A stretch of DNA of 12,837 nt from TMED14 sp041179465 (GTDB taxonomy: Bacteria > Bacteroidota > Bacteroidia > Flavobacteriales > Schleiferiaceae). Location: NCBI GenBank assembly GCA_041179465.1, contig JBEGTJ010000047.1:1-12837 (forward strand). Reading direction: 5' to 3'. The first letter of the stretch is position 1. Every line of letters starts with the position of its first letter. The notes beneath the pieces were generated by a model. The model ran no database searches, was not told where the DNA came from, and was given only the letters and a program-made list of their open reading frames with translations. Below, in pieces: positions 5,198 to 12,682 of the stretch. Position numbers and translations under genes: made by a program.

Positions 5198-5977
5198 ATG
5201 GCACTCGCGGAACAAATTAAAAACTACCGAAAGGCAAAGGCTTGGACCCAGGCCCAGCTCGCCGAACGCCTCGGGCTCAGCCGAGCTCAAGTAGGCTCCT
5301 ATGAAGAAGGTCGGGCAGAACCCAAGCTCGATTCGCTAAAAGCGATGGCGCAACTCTTCGGGTGCAGCATTGACGCCCTCGTTTCGGGCGATGCGCGGAG
5401 TGCGCAGGAGCTTTCGGGGCAGCGGCTGCGCGTGCTGACCGTGGCCGTCGATCCCGAGTCGGGGCGCGAGCGCGTCACCGTGGTGCCCGTTAAGGCTGCT
5501 GCAGGCTATTTGGGCGGCTACGGAGATCTTGATTTCATTGAGGCACTTCCGCAGTTTGGCCTTCCGCTTCCAGAGTTTGCCCAAGAAGAAACCCGCAGGG
5601 TCTTTCAAATTCAAGGAGACAGTATGCTTCCCGTGATTTCAGGGTCCTACGTGATTTCGAGCTACGTTCAGGACTGGCGAAGCATTAAGACCAACGAACT
5701 CTACGTATTCCTCACGCAGGAGCAGGGCGTGGTATTTAAGCGGGCCATCAACCGAATCGCCGAGTCGGGCTACATAGACCTGGTTTCGGACAATCCCGTT
5801 TACGCCCCGTACTCTGTGCACGTAGACGACCTGATTGAAGTATGGAAGGTCCAGGGATTCATACAGCTCGACGTGAATGCAAAGCCCAGCATGGATCAGG
5901 TTATTCTGGCGCGCTTAGAGCATTTGCAGGGCGAAGTGCACGCGCTTCGCCGTTCGCTTAACCAGCATGTTGCCTAA
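5198..5977 (+). CDS. LexA-like repressor: XRE helix-turn-helix fused to S24 self-cleaving peptidase
   Basis: The protein has 259 residues. Residues 5-62 are a Cro/C1-type HTH ('WTQAQLAERLGLSRAQVGSYE', positions 16-36, in two helices). After a linker, a LexA/UmuD-like S24 domain spans about 95-222. It holds a candidate cleavage bond Ala102-Gly103 in 'VPVKAAAGYLGG', the nucleophile Ser142 in 'QGDSM' and the general base Lys181 in 'VVFKRA', so autocleavage on RecA-ssDNA filaments is chemically possible. Residues 230-259 form a short, Leu-rich, probably helical tail. It would act as the SOS-type switch for the cassette behind it. A UmuD-like role after cleavage, assisting the polymerase next door, is also possible. 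It is followed after 6 nt by the Y-family polymerase gene, so both are surely co-transcribed. Canonical LexA has a winged helix instead, so this is an analogue rather than LexA proper. Confidence 0.92.
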   Translation: MALAEQIKNYRKAKAWTQAQLAERLGLSRAQVGSYEEGRAEPKLDSLKAMAQLFGCSIDALVSGDARSAQELSGQRLRVLTVAVDPESGRERVTVVPVKAAAGYLGGYGDLDFIEALPQFGLPLPEFAQEETRRVFQIQGDSMLPVISGSYVISSYVQDWRSIKTNELYVFLTQEQGVVFKRAINRIAESGYIDLVSDNPVYAPYSVHVDDLIEVWKVQGFIQLDVNAKPSMDQVILARLEHLQGEVHALRRSLNQHVA

Positions 5978-5983
5978 TGCCTA

Positions 5984-7195
5984 ATGGATCGGGTGGTGCT
6001 CCACATGGACCTCGACAGCTTCTTTGTGTCGGTGGAACGCCTAATGGACCGGCGCCTCCATGGCATTCCGGTTTTGGTTGGCGGACTGAGTGATCGGGGC
6101 GTGGTGGCGGCGTGCAGCTATGAGGCCCGGCAAACGGGCGTTCGGTCGGGAATGCCCATGCGAATGGCTCGGGACCTCTGCCCAGAAGCGGTAGTCGTGC
6201 GGGGCAATTCCATGGAGTACACCAAGCACTCAAAAGTGGTGACCGACATCGTTCGTCAGGCCGTGCCCGTGCTCGAGAAGGCATCCATTGATGAGTTTTA
6301 CGCAGACCTGAGCGGCATGGACCGCTTTTTTGGGACGTACCAATTTGCCCAAGAACTGCGCGATCAAGTGATCCGGGAGTCCGGTCTGCCTATTTCCTTC
6401 GGACTCTCTACCAGCAAAACCGTAGCCAAGGTGGCCACTGGAGAAGCTAAGCCCAACAACCACCGGCACGTGCCCCGAGGTATTGAGCGCCCGTTCATGG
6501 CGCCGCTTTCGGTTCGAAAAATACCCATGGTAGGCGAAAAAACCTACCAAACCCTTCGGGTTCTTGGTGTTCAGCGCATTGCAACGCTGCAAGAAATGCC
6601 GGCCGAGATGCTCTATCAGGTGCTGGGGAAGCCCGGGCTGGAGCTTTGGAACAAAGCTCAAGGGGTCGACGACCGTCCCGTTAAGCCCTACAGCGAGCGA
6701 AAATCCATTTCTACCGAGCGGACGTTTGAGCAGGACACCTTAGATGAGGTCAAGCTTCGCGGAATGCTCCTGGCCATGGCTGAAAACCTCGCCTTTCAGT
6801 TGCGCCGCGGCCACCGTTTAACCAGCAATGTCGCCGTCCGCATTCGATACGCCGACTTTCAGACGGTTTCGAGGCAGCGTCAAATTCCCTACACAGCCTC
6901 CGACGAAGTGCTGCTTGAGGCGGTAGAAGGCTTGTTTCGCCAGCTTCACGACCGGAGGCAGCGGGTGCGGCTTATCGGCGTGCGCTACAGCGGACTCGTT
7001 GGGGGAGGGGAGCAGTTCGGACTGTTTGAGGTGGACGACCGCGGGCACCGACTTAGCGAGGCCATGGACCTCATTCGGTCCCGATACGGAGATCGATCGG
7101 TTGTCCGCGCGTTCGGAATGGCGGCCCAAACCATCGGAAGGTCGAACCCGTTTAACGGCGATCCGCCTCCGCTTTTAGCCAATCGAAAGCAGTAA
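5984..7195 (+). CDS. dinB: Y-family translesion DNA polymerase (DinB/Pol IV-like)
   Basis: The protein has 403 residues. Catalytic acids are Asp9 in 'HMDLDSFF' and Asp103-Glu104 in 'SIDEFYADLSGMDRFFG'. Phe14 is at the steric-gate position, 'SYEARQTGVRSGMP' (45-58) is the fingers motif and 'STSKTVAKVATGEAKPN' (142-158) the palm. 'KIPMVGEKTYQTLRVLGVQRIATL' in two parts (179-191, 192-202) is the helix-hairpin-helix thumb. The little-finger domain spans about 240-335. 'EQFGLFE' (343-349) fits the sliding-clamp motif Qxx(L)F, so it should be tethered to the replication clamp. It inserts nucleotides opposite damaged bases. It follows the LexA-like gene by 6 nt and is followed by a 92-bp gap before the SRAP gene. 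In this context it corresponds to ImuB or UmuC in other mutasomes, but unlike ImuB it keeps all catalytic acids. The gene symbol is by family resemblance only. Confidence 0.92.
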   Translation: MDRVVLHMDLDSFFVSVERLMDRRLHGIPVLVGGLSDRGVVAACSYEARQTGVRSGMPMRMARDLCPEAVVVRGNSMEYTKHSKVVTDIVRQAVPVLEKASIDEFYADLSGMDRFFGTYQFAQELRDQVIRESGLPISFGLSTSKTVAKVATGEAKPNNHRHVPRGIERPFMAPLSVRKIPMVGEKTYQTLRVLGVQRIATLQEMPAEMLYQVLGKPGLELWNKAQGVDDRPVKPYSERKSISTERTFEQDTLDEVKLRGMLLAMAENLAFQLRRGHRLTSNVAVRIRYADFQTVSRQRQIPYTASDEVLLEAVEGLFRQLHDRRQRVRLIGVRYSGLVGGGEQFGLFEVDDRGHRLSEAMDLIRSRYGDRSVVRAFGMAAQTIGRSNPFNGDPPPLLANRKQ

Positions 7196-7287
7196 ATTGC
7201 AGCAATAGTATTTTTCTATTGAAACTTTTAATTGCAACAAATTCAGTATTTTACAATATATTTTTTAAAGTATCAAATTAATTAAAT
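7196..7287 (+). promoter_or_regulatory. AT-rich control region before the SRAP-dnaE pair
   Basis: This 92-bp gap contains two near-identical elements 35 bp apart, ATTGCAGCAA (7196-7205) and ATTGCAACAA (7231-7240), and an inverted repeat CAATAG-N7-CTATTG (7203-7221). A weak promoter may be TTG (7232-7234), 22 bp, then TATATTTT (7257-7264). The last 25 bases before the ATG at 7288 are almost all A and T, a typical Bacteroidota leader. SRAP and dnaE may thus be transcribed separately from the first two genes and controlled by the same repressor through TTGC/GCAA half-sites, which also flank the LexA-like operator. Confidence 0.5.
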
Positions 7288-8067
7288 ATGTGCGGACGCT
7301 ACGTTCAGGTTTCCAAGCTCGAGGTACTCGAGAAGCGCTTCGAAGCAGAAGCAACGCAACCCGAATGGTGGCAACCCAACGCCAATGTGGCCCCTGGAAC
7401 CCGGGCACCCGTAATCACCTCAGATGCCCCAAAGTCGATTCAGTGGTACCAGTTTGGCTTTCGCCCGAGTTGGGGAACGGCCCAAATGATGTTCCTCAAC
7501 GCACGCGCTGAGGGCGACCACAACCCCGAGAACGACCCCGGGTACCGAGGAGCCAAGGGAATCATCCAAAAGCCAAGCTTTCGAAAGGCCATTCGAAGCC
7601 AGCGCTGCCTCGTACTGGCTGACGCGTTTATCGAGGGGCCCTTTGACCGAAAACTCAGTGAGCCCTACCTCGTTTACCTCAAAGGCAAGGAGCGGCCGTT
7701 TGCTATGGCCGGGGTGTGGGATGCCTGGGTCGACCCCGACACGCAGCGCCCGACGTACTCGTTTGCAATCATCACCACGACGGCCAACGAGGTGCTTCAG
7801 CACATTCGGCATCCGCGCTCGCCCGTCATCCTGCCGCGCTCGGCGGAGTCTGCTTGGTTGTCGCCCGACACGCCCCTCGCTGACATTACCGATTTGCTTG
7901 CCCCATGGCCTTCAGAGGGCATGAATGCATACCCCATCAGTCCCGCAATTAAGCGCCCTTCGGCGCAGGGACTGGAGTTGCTTCAGCCCATTGGGCCGCG
8001 CGTAATGCCTGAAGAAGAGCTTCGCCTCACCAGCCATATTGAGCTGCAGGGCGCCAAACCTCGTTAA
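7288..8067 (+). CDS. SRAP-family abasic-site DNA-protein crosslinking protein (HMCES/YedK-like)
   Basis: The protein has 259 residues. SRAP proteins detect abasic sites in single-stranded DNA and bond to them covalently through Cys2, shielding the strand from breakage. Cys2 is present after the initiator Met ('MCGRY'), which fixes the start. Other family blocks are 'NVAPG' (33-37), 'LNARAE' (70-75, with the conserved Asn and Glu), 'CLVLADAFIEG' (107-117, Glu116 at the active-site Glu position) and 'HPRSPVILP' (175-183, His175 at the catalytic His position). The usual 'GFYEW' reads 'AFIEG' here, a subfamily variation. It is commonly annotated as 'SOS response-associated peptidase', though the crosslinking role is the one established for the family. 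It ends 10 nt before the polymerase start and is surely co-transcribed with it. Confidence 0.92.
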   Translation: MCGRYVQVSKLEVLEKRFEAEATQPEWWQPNANVAPGTRAPVITSDAPKSIQWYQFGFRPSWGTAQMMFLNARAEGDHNPENDPGYRGAKGIIQKPSFRKAIRSQRCLVLADAFIEGPFDRKLSEPYLVYLKGKERPFAMAGVWDAWVDPDTQRPTYSFAIITTTANEVLQHIRHPRSPVILPRSAESAWLSPDTPLADITDLLAPWPSEGMNAYPISPAIKRPSAQGLELLQPIGPRVMPEEELRLTSHIELQGAKPR

Positions 8068-8077
8068 ATGCTGGAGC

Positions 8078-11000
8078 GTGCGCATTACCCATACTGCTAT
8101 GAGCATGCACTTCGGGCTGTATGCCCCCGAAGACGTACTTCGCTTTGCCGAGCAATGGGGCGGCGGAACCCGGCTCATCGCCGCTGAGGTCAACAGCTCA
8201 GGCGGATGGCTGCCGCTCCTTCGCCAGGCGCAGATTCCGCTGCAGCCGGCGATCGATTGGCGGGCGGGCGGACTCCGTACCGCAGTCTTTTTGCCGCGAT
8301 CTGTGGGCGCCTACCGCTTTTTGATGCAGTGGGTGAGTGAGATGCGGTTGACAAATCGAGTAGGGGACTGCGGCGACTGGTTGCGCGGACCGCTGCATCC
8401 CGACGTCGACGTGGTTTTTCCGATCCAGCGGGCGCCGCAGCGCCCGCTGGGGCCGCGCGAATGGTTGGGCGTGCACGACCACGAACAGCTCCGGGCGCAA
8501 CGGCACCCGCAACCCGAGCGAGCGCTGGCATGGAAAACCTGCGTATTTGCCCGCCCTGAAGACCCCGAATTGCACCGGGTCCTTCGGGCGATCCACCGAA
8601 ACGGAACCCTGGCCAACCTTCCAGTGCACGAAGTCCTCGAGGAGCGCGACCCATGGTGGGAGTCCGCAGAACGCACCCAGCAGCGCTTCGAATCCTGGAT
8701 TTGGCGGCAAACAGAGCGCTTCCTTGCGGAACTTCCCGACTGGAACCTTGCGCAATGGCGTGGGAATGGGAACCAAAACCAAGCAACCTACACCGGGCGG
8801 CGCAGCAAGGACCGAGCTCTGCTCCGCATGCTGTGCGAAGACGCGCTCCCCGAGCGCTACCCCGGGCGCGACCGCGACCCCGTCCTAAAGGCACGGCTCG
8901 AAAAGGAACTCAAGCTCATCGAGCAGAAGGACTTCGTCGCGTACTTCCTGCTGAACTGGGACGTGGTCCGCTACGCCCAAAAGCAGCATTTTTTTTACGT
9001 AGGGCGGGGGAGCGGAGCCAACTCAATGGTAGCCTATCTTCTTAAAATTACGAACGTTGACCCTATTGAATTAGACCTTTACTTTGAGCGATTCATCAAC
9101 CTCTACCGCAGCGCTCCACCGGACTTTGACCTCGACTTTTCGTGGCGCGACCGTCCACGGCTAACCGAATACCTGTTTACCCGCTTTCCGCACACCGCGC
9201 TGCTTGGCGCCGTCAGTACGTTCCAGCACCGCGCGGTCGTTCGCGAACTCGGCAAAGTATGGGGGCTTCCCAAGTCAGACATCGACGAATTAGCCGACGG
9301 AAAACTCCGCGACCGCGACGAAACGGCTCGGGCCATCCTGCGCTACGGCCGCTACCTGCACGGGCTCCCCAACCGCATGACCTTGCACTCGAGCGGAATT
9401 CTCGTCGCCAACGCCCCACTCACCACTTGGTCGACCACCTTCATGCCGCCCAAAGGCTTTACTACGGTCGACATGGACATGCACACCGCCGAAGACGTCG
9501 GGCTGCACAAATTCGATATTTTGGGCCAGCGCGGACTGAGTAAAATTTCAGAAACCCTAGCCACACTGCATCGAGCGGGCATTCCCACCGCCGACATTCA
9601 CGACAGCCAGCGCTTCAAACAGGATCCGCACTGCCTCGAACTGCTGCGCAACGGAGGCGCCATGGGCTGTTTTTATGTCGAATCGCCGGCCATGCGCATG
9701 CTCATGACCAAGCTTCAAACCTCGAACTACCTCGAGTTGGTCGCCGCCAGCTCCGTCATTCGCCCCGGCGTCTCGTCGTCGGGCATGATGAAAGCCTACA
9801 TCGACCGGCACCGCAGTCCGGAACTCCGCGCGCAGGCGAACCCCGACCTGCTGCGCATCCTGCCGGAGACCTACGGCGTTATGGTCTACCAAGAAGACGT
9901 AATCCGCGTGGCGCACGAATACGCGGGGCTGAGCTTGGCCGAAGCCGACGTGCTTCGCCGCGGAATGTCCGGAAAATTCCGCTCTCGCGCCGAATTTCAG
10001 CAGGTAGCGCAGCAGTTTTTTGCCAACTGCGCCGAGCGCGGACACGCTTCCGAAGCCGCCCGCGAAGTGTGGCGCCAAATCGAAAGCTTCGCCGGCTACG
10101 CTTTTGCCAAAGGCCACTCCGCGTCGTATGCCGTAGAAAGCTTCCAAAGCCTCTACTTGAAAGCCTACTTTCCCGTGCCGTTCATGGTTGCCAACGTCAA
10201 CAACGGCGGGGGCTACTACCGAGCTGAGCACTACCTCAATGAGGCGCGCCGGCACGGAGCGCGCATCGAACCGCCCTGCGTGAACGACGGACGAACGTTT
10301 ACGGTGCTGCAGCCCAGCCTCCGGGTGGTTCTCGGAACCGACCGCATCCGCAGCTTTGACGCGGAATTTGGCCGGCGAATTGACCGCGCCCGGCAGGAGG
10401 GAGGCCCCTTCACCGACCTCGACAACTTCATCGACCGACTGCACCAGCCGGGAGCGCCCGTCGCCCTCGATTCGCTGCTGCTCCTGATCCGGGCTGAAGC
10501 CTTTCGCTTCACGGGCCGCCCCGTGCGTACGCTTCTTTGGGCGGCCCACCGGCGCCTGGGCCACCGCCCGCCGCCGGCGCCCGGCCCCAGTCTGTTCGAC
10601 GAAGGAGAAGCGCCCAAGTCGACCCTGAATGCAGTCCCGTTACTAAAAACCAGTGAATTAGAGCGAGCCTACGAGCAAATCGAGCTTTTTGGATTTCCGC
10701 TTTGCGATCCGTTTTGGCTATTTCAACTTCCTGAAATTCAGTCCTCAATCGATCCCGAAAACTGGGCGAAGCACCACGGAGCCTCCACCGAGATCCTAGG
10801 CTACCTCGTAAGCCTCAAAAACACCAAAACGCAACGCGGAGATTGGATGCAAATCGGAACTTTTGAGGACCGCCGCGGCATCGTATTCGACGTGGTTCTT
10901 TTTCCGCCCGCCGTGGCGCGCCATGCTATACGCCGCCGCGGGATCTACTTGATGCGCGGTCGAATTTCGGTCGAATACGGCTACGCCAGTCTTGACGTCC

Positions 11001-11140
11001 AGTACCTGGAGCGCGCAGCCGCCAAATTGGATCCGCGGTTTGACGAGACGCCTGCGCACCTGATGCCGGTGGCCACTCGATCGGGCCGCGGCATGACGGT
11101 GGGACGAAATCCGATTAAATCGCTGCTCCGCGGCTCCTAA
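8078..11140 (+). CDS. dnaE2: Error-prone DNA polymerase III alpha subunit (DnaE2/ImuC-like)
   Basis: I place the start at GTG 8078 (1020 residues), 10 nt after the SRAP stop, because 'MRITHTAMSMHFG' then aligns with the usual DnaE2-type start 'HTxxSxxxG'; ATG 8099 would cut into it. Domains in order: a degenerate PHP domain (about 1-200, His5 kept but 'LTDxN' changed to 'AEVN'), and a palm/fingers region with 'GRGSGANS' (309-316) and 'PDFDLDF' (348-354; catalytic Asp349 and Asp351). These are followed by 'KFDILG' (third Asp, 480), 'YQEDVI' (604-609) and 'FAKGHSASYA' (676-685), then a helix-hairpin-helix region (about 775-815) and an OB fold (about 900-980). 'GPSLFDE' (836-842) resembles a clamp-binding motif without its Gln. 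It would extend from mismatched or damaged primer ends after the Y-family enzyme. At 1020 residues it is shorter than replicative DnaE (about 1160), and no exonuclease function is expected. Confidence 0.92.
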   Translation: MRITHTAMSMHFGLYAPEDVLRFAEQWGGGTRLIAAEVNSSGGWLPLLRQAQIPLQPAIDWRAGGLRTAVFLPRSVGAYRFLMQWVSEMRLTNRVGDCGDWLRGPLHPDVDVVFPIQRAPQRPLGPREWLGVHDHEQLRAQRHPQPERALAWKTCVFARPEDPELHRVLRAIHRNGTLANLPVHEVLEERDPWWESAERTQQRFESWIWRQTERFLAELPDWNLAQWRGNGNQNQATYTGRRSKDRALLRMLCEDALPERYPGRDRDPVLKARLEKELKLIEQKDFVAYFLLNWDVVRYAQKQHFFYVGRGSGANSMVAYLLKITNVDPIELDLYFERFINLYRSAPPDFDLDFSWRDRPRLTEYLFTRFPHTALLGAVSTFQHRAVVRELGKVWGLPKSDIDELADGKLRDRDETARAILRYGRYLHGLPNRMTLHSSGILVANAPLTTWSTTFMPPKGFTTVDMDMHTAEDVGLHKFDILGQRGLSKISETLATLHRAGIPTADIHDSQRFKQDPHCLELLRNGGAMGCFYVESPAMRMLMTKLQTSNYLELVAASSVIRPGVSSSGMMKAYIDRHRSPELRAQANPDLLRILPETYGVMVYQEDVIRVAHEYAGLSLAEADVLRRGMSGKFRSRAEFQQVAQQFFANCAERGHASEAAREVWRQIESFAGYAFAKGHSASYAVESFQSLYLKAYFPVPFMVANVNNGGGYYRAEHYLNEARRHGARIEPPCVNDGRTFTVLQPSLRVVLGTDRIRSFDAEFGRRIDRARQEGGPFTDLDNFIDRLHQPGAPVALDSLLLLIRAEAFRFTGRPVRTLLWAAHRRLGHRPPPAPGPSLFDEGEAPKSTLNAVPLLKTSELERAYEQIELFGFPLCDPFWLFQLPEIQSSIDPENWAKHHGASTEILGYLVSLKNTKTQRGDWMQIGTFEDRRGIVFDVVLFPPAVARHAIRRRGIYLMRGRISVEYGYASLDVQYLERAAAKLDPRFDETPAHLMPVATRSGRGMTVGRNPIKSLLRGS

Positions 11141-11161
11141 GCGCGCGGTTAAAAAAAGTAA

Positions 11162-11179
11162 ATCCGGAAAAATCCGGAT
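11162..11179. terminator. Hairpin ATCCGGA-AAAA-TCCGGAT after the polymerase gene
   Basis: A perfect 7-bp stem with a 4-base loop begins 22 nt after the dnaE2 stop. Downstream on the plus strand there is no T-run, but a seven-A run lies just upstream (11151-11157), so it would look like an intrinsic terminator only on the minus strand. It may act as a backup terminator for minus-strand readthrough, or stabilise the end of the plus-strand mRNA. Confidence 0.4.
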
Positions 11180-11312
11180 AGGTAGCGCGAAAAAATGCCG
11201 GGATTTCGACGACATCATTCGGTTATATCCGAATTCCCAATTTTTATAACGCCGTTATCCTATAATATATATTATGTTAATTAACCATTCCACCTATCCG
11301 CCCTCCAGCCAT

Positions 11313-11338
11313 AAAAAAAGCCCGCACCTGGCGGGCTT
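11313..11338 (-). terminator. Intrinsic terminator of the TPR gene
   Basis: AAGCCCGC-ACCTG-GCGGGCTT forms an 8-bp GC-rich stem with a 5-base loop. On the minus strand it is followed by a run of seven T (the A-run at 11313-11319, partly paired). It begins 22 nt after the TPR stop codon, a textbook Rho-independent terminator. Confidence 0.85.
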
Positions 11339-11359
11339 CTCTACTGAATCCTACGGGAC

Positions 11360-12658
11360 CTACTTCAGCTCGGCGATTTCCGCCGCAATGCGCTTCACGT
11401 CCTCGTACTTGCTCAACTTGTAGTACACTTCGCGCAGCGCCTCCAGCGTGCTCAAGTCCTTGGGGTTTACGGCGTACGAGCGCTCGAAGTACGACAGCGC
11501 CTTTTGGAGCTCGGCATTCTTCTTTTTGTCCAAATCGTCAAACTGCTTCTGCGTAGCGTTTCGCGGCAGACCGTTGATTTGCTCGACGAATTTGTTGCTC
11601 TCGTCAATGTATACCAGACCAAGCATGTAAATCGCGTCGACGTACTTCTCGTCGGCGGCAATCGCTTTTTGGTAGTACTCGATTCCCTTTGCTACGTTTT
11701 TAAGCTTTTGGTGGTACAAAAACCCTGCGTTGTACAGGTACAGCGGGTTGTTGGGCTCCTTTGCAAGGGCCTCGTCCAGCTTGGCAATGGCGCCCGCAAA
11801 GTCTTCGCGGTCGAGGTATGCCTGGAGTTCGAGCTTCAGAAGGTCGTCGTTCGCCGGAAACTTCGCGCGGGCCACCTTAATCAGGGCGTCAAAATCCGAT
11901 ATGCGCTTTTCTTCAATGTACATGAACAGCAGACGCACGTAGAAATCTACGAGAATGCTCTCGGAACGCTGAGGATCGCTCGCCTTTTCCATCTTGAGGT
12001 ACATGTCCAGGGTGGCTTTGTCGGGAAACGGGTAGCGCTTGCCGTCTTCCGCCAGCACGGCAGTCCACTGAATACCCTTGTACTCGAGTTCGATCAACTT
12101 TTTAAACATCGCTTCAGCCTTGGCCTTGTCGCCCAACTCCGACGACAGGTAGGCAACGTAGGACATGTTGGTCGTATCCAGCTGGCCAACTTTGGCGCGG
12201 GTGGCCACTGCACGCTCGAAGGCAGATACTGCTGATTTCTTGTCGTTTTGGTTGAAGTTGAATTCTTCAGCCATCTGAACGTAGGCCTGGGCCAGCAACG
12301 GAAGCTTTTCTTGCGCGGCCGTACCCAGCTTCACTTTGCCCAGCTTGGTTTCGTAGTCCAGCAAATCCGAGTACGCGGCCACGGCCTCGTTCAAGGTTTC
12401 GAGGTTTTTGCTCGACGGATCGTTAAACAACGCGTAGTACACGTCGCCGCGGTACAAAAAGTACTTCGGCATGAGCTTCGCATTGCGGGCCTCAGGGGCA
12501 ATCGCGTCGATTCCCTTTTTGGCGTCGTCAATGTACTTTTTGGCTTCGGCGAGGTCGCCGGCGTTCAAGGCAATTTTGGCACTTGAAATGGTGGGGCCGT
12601 CTTGGGCCTGCGCCAGGAGCGCAGCGCCAGCAAACGCGGCAAAGAGAACCTTTTTCAT
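11360..12658 (-). CDS. Exported tetratricopeptide-repeat (TPR) protein
   Basis: With the start at ATG 12658 the protein has 432 residues and a clear signal peptide ('MKKVLFAAFAGAALLAQAQ', cleaved near 19), so it is probably periplasmic. The frame extends 18 codons further upstream, but that would bury the signal peptide and read through the promoter and terminator. TPR-type helix pairs are seen at about 26-48, 142-155, 180-192, 288-350 ('AIAKLDEALAKEPNNPLYLY' onward, the clearest tandem pair) and 384-425 ('ALSYFERSYAVNPKDLSTL' onward). TPR domains are protein-binding scaffolds, and no enzymatic motif is present. A charged Lys/Asp-rich segment (about 370-384) interrupts the last repeats. It lies downstream of the probable gyrA gene but has its own promoter element and terminator. 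The partner is unknown. Confidence 0.88.
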   Translation of the reverse strand: MKKVLFAAFAGAALLAQAQDGPTISSAKIALNAGDLAEAKKYIDDAKKGIDAIAPEARNAKLMPKYFLYRGDVYYALFNDPSSKNLETLNEAVAAYSDLLDYETKLGKVKLGTAAQEKLPLLAQAYVQMAEEFNFNQNDKKSAVSAFERAVATRAKVGQLDTTNMSYVAYLSSELGDKAKAEAMFKKLIELEYKGIQWTAVLAEDGKRYPFPDKATLDMYLKMEKASDPQRSESILVDFYVRLLFMYIEEKRISDFDALIKVARAKFPANDDLLKLELQAYLDREDFAGAIAKLDEALAKEPNNPLYLYNAGFLYHQKLKNVAKGIEYYQKAIAADEKYVDAIYMLGLVYIDESNKFVEQINGLPRNATQKQFDDLDKKKNAELQKALSYFERSYAVNPKDLSTLEALREVYYKLSKYEDVKRIAAEIAELK

Positions 12659-12674
12659 AACTACGTATTTAGCG

Positions 12675-12682
12675 CAAAGATA
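12675..12682 (-). promoter_or_regulatory. TATCTTTG, -7 element of the TPR gene overlapping the upstream terminator
   Basis: On the minus strand TATCTTTG is an exact TAnnTTTG match ending 16 nt before the ATG at 12658, which leaves a leader of about 12 nt. Its first two bases are the last two of the upstream gene's terminator stem. No clear TTG lies 19-21 bp upstream, because that space is the terminator hairpin. Confidence 0.45.

Larger units (their letters stand above)
11141..11359. other. Convergent intergenic region with small palindromes, no gene seen
   Basis: These 219 bp separate the polymerase gene from the convergent TPR gene. They hold a hairpin (11162-11179), a 13-bp inverted repeat ATAACG-C-CGTTAT (11246-11258), a 14-bp AT-only palindrome ATAATATATATTAT (11262-11275) and the TPR gene's terminator. 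I see no small ORF with a credible start and no RNA gene. Confidence 0.6.

Noticed and set aside
8068..8100. ATG at 8068, directly after the SRAP stop, as the polymerase start
   Set aside because: It is out of frame with the polymerase; the frame carrying the polymerase motifs is served by GTG 8078.
8190..8894. A 234-codon minus-strand frame rich in Ala, Gly and Arg
   Set aside because: The composition is that of a GC-rich shadow frame, and the plus strand encodes the PHP region of the polymerase, which aligns well with the family.
9557..10564. A 335-codon open frame on the minus strand inside the DnaE2-like gene
   Set aside because: It lies opposite strongly conserved polymerase motifs and shows low-complexity Ala/Gly/Val/Arg composition without a domain; it is an antisense shadow.
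11504..12235. A 243-codon plus-strand frame opposite the TPR gene
   Set aside because: The minus strand has clear TPR repeats and a signal peptide; the plus frame is Val/Leu-rich antisense of Lys/Asp-rich codons.
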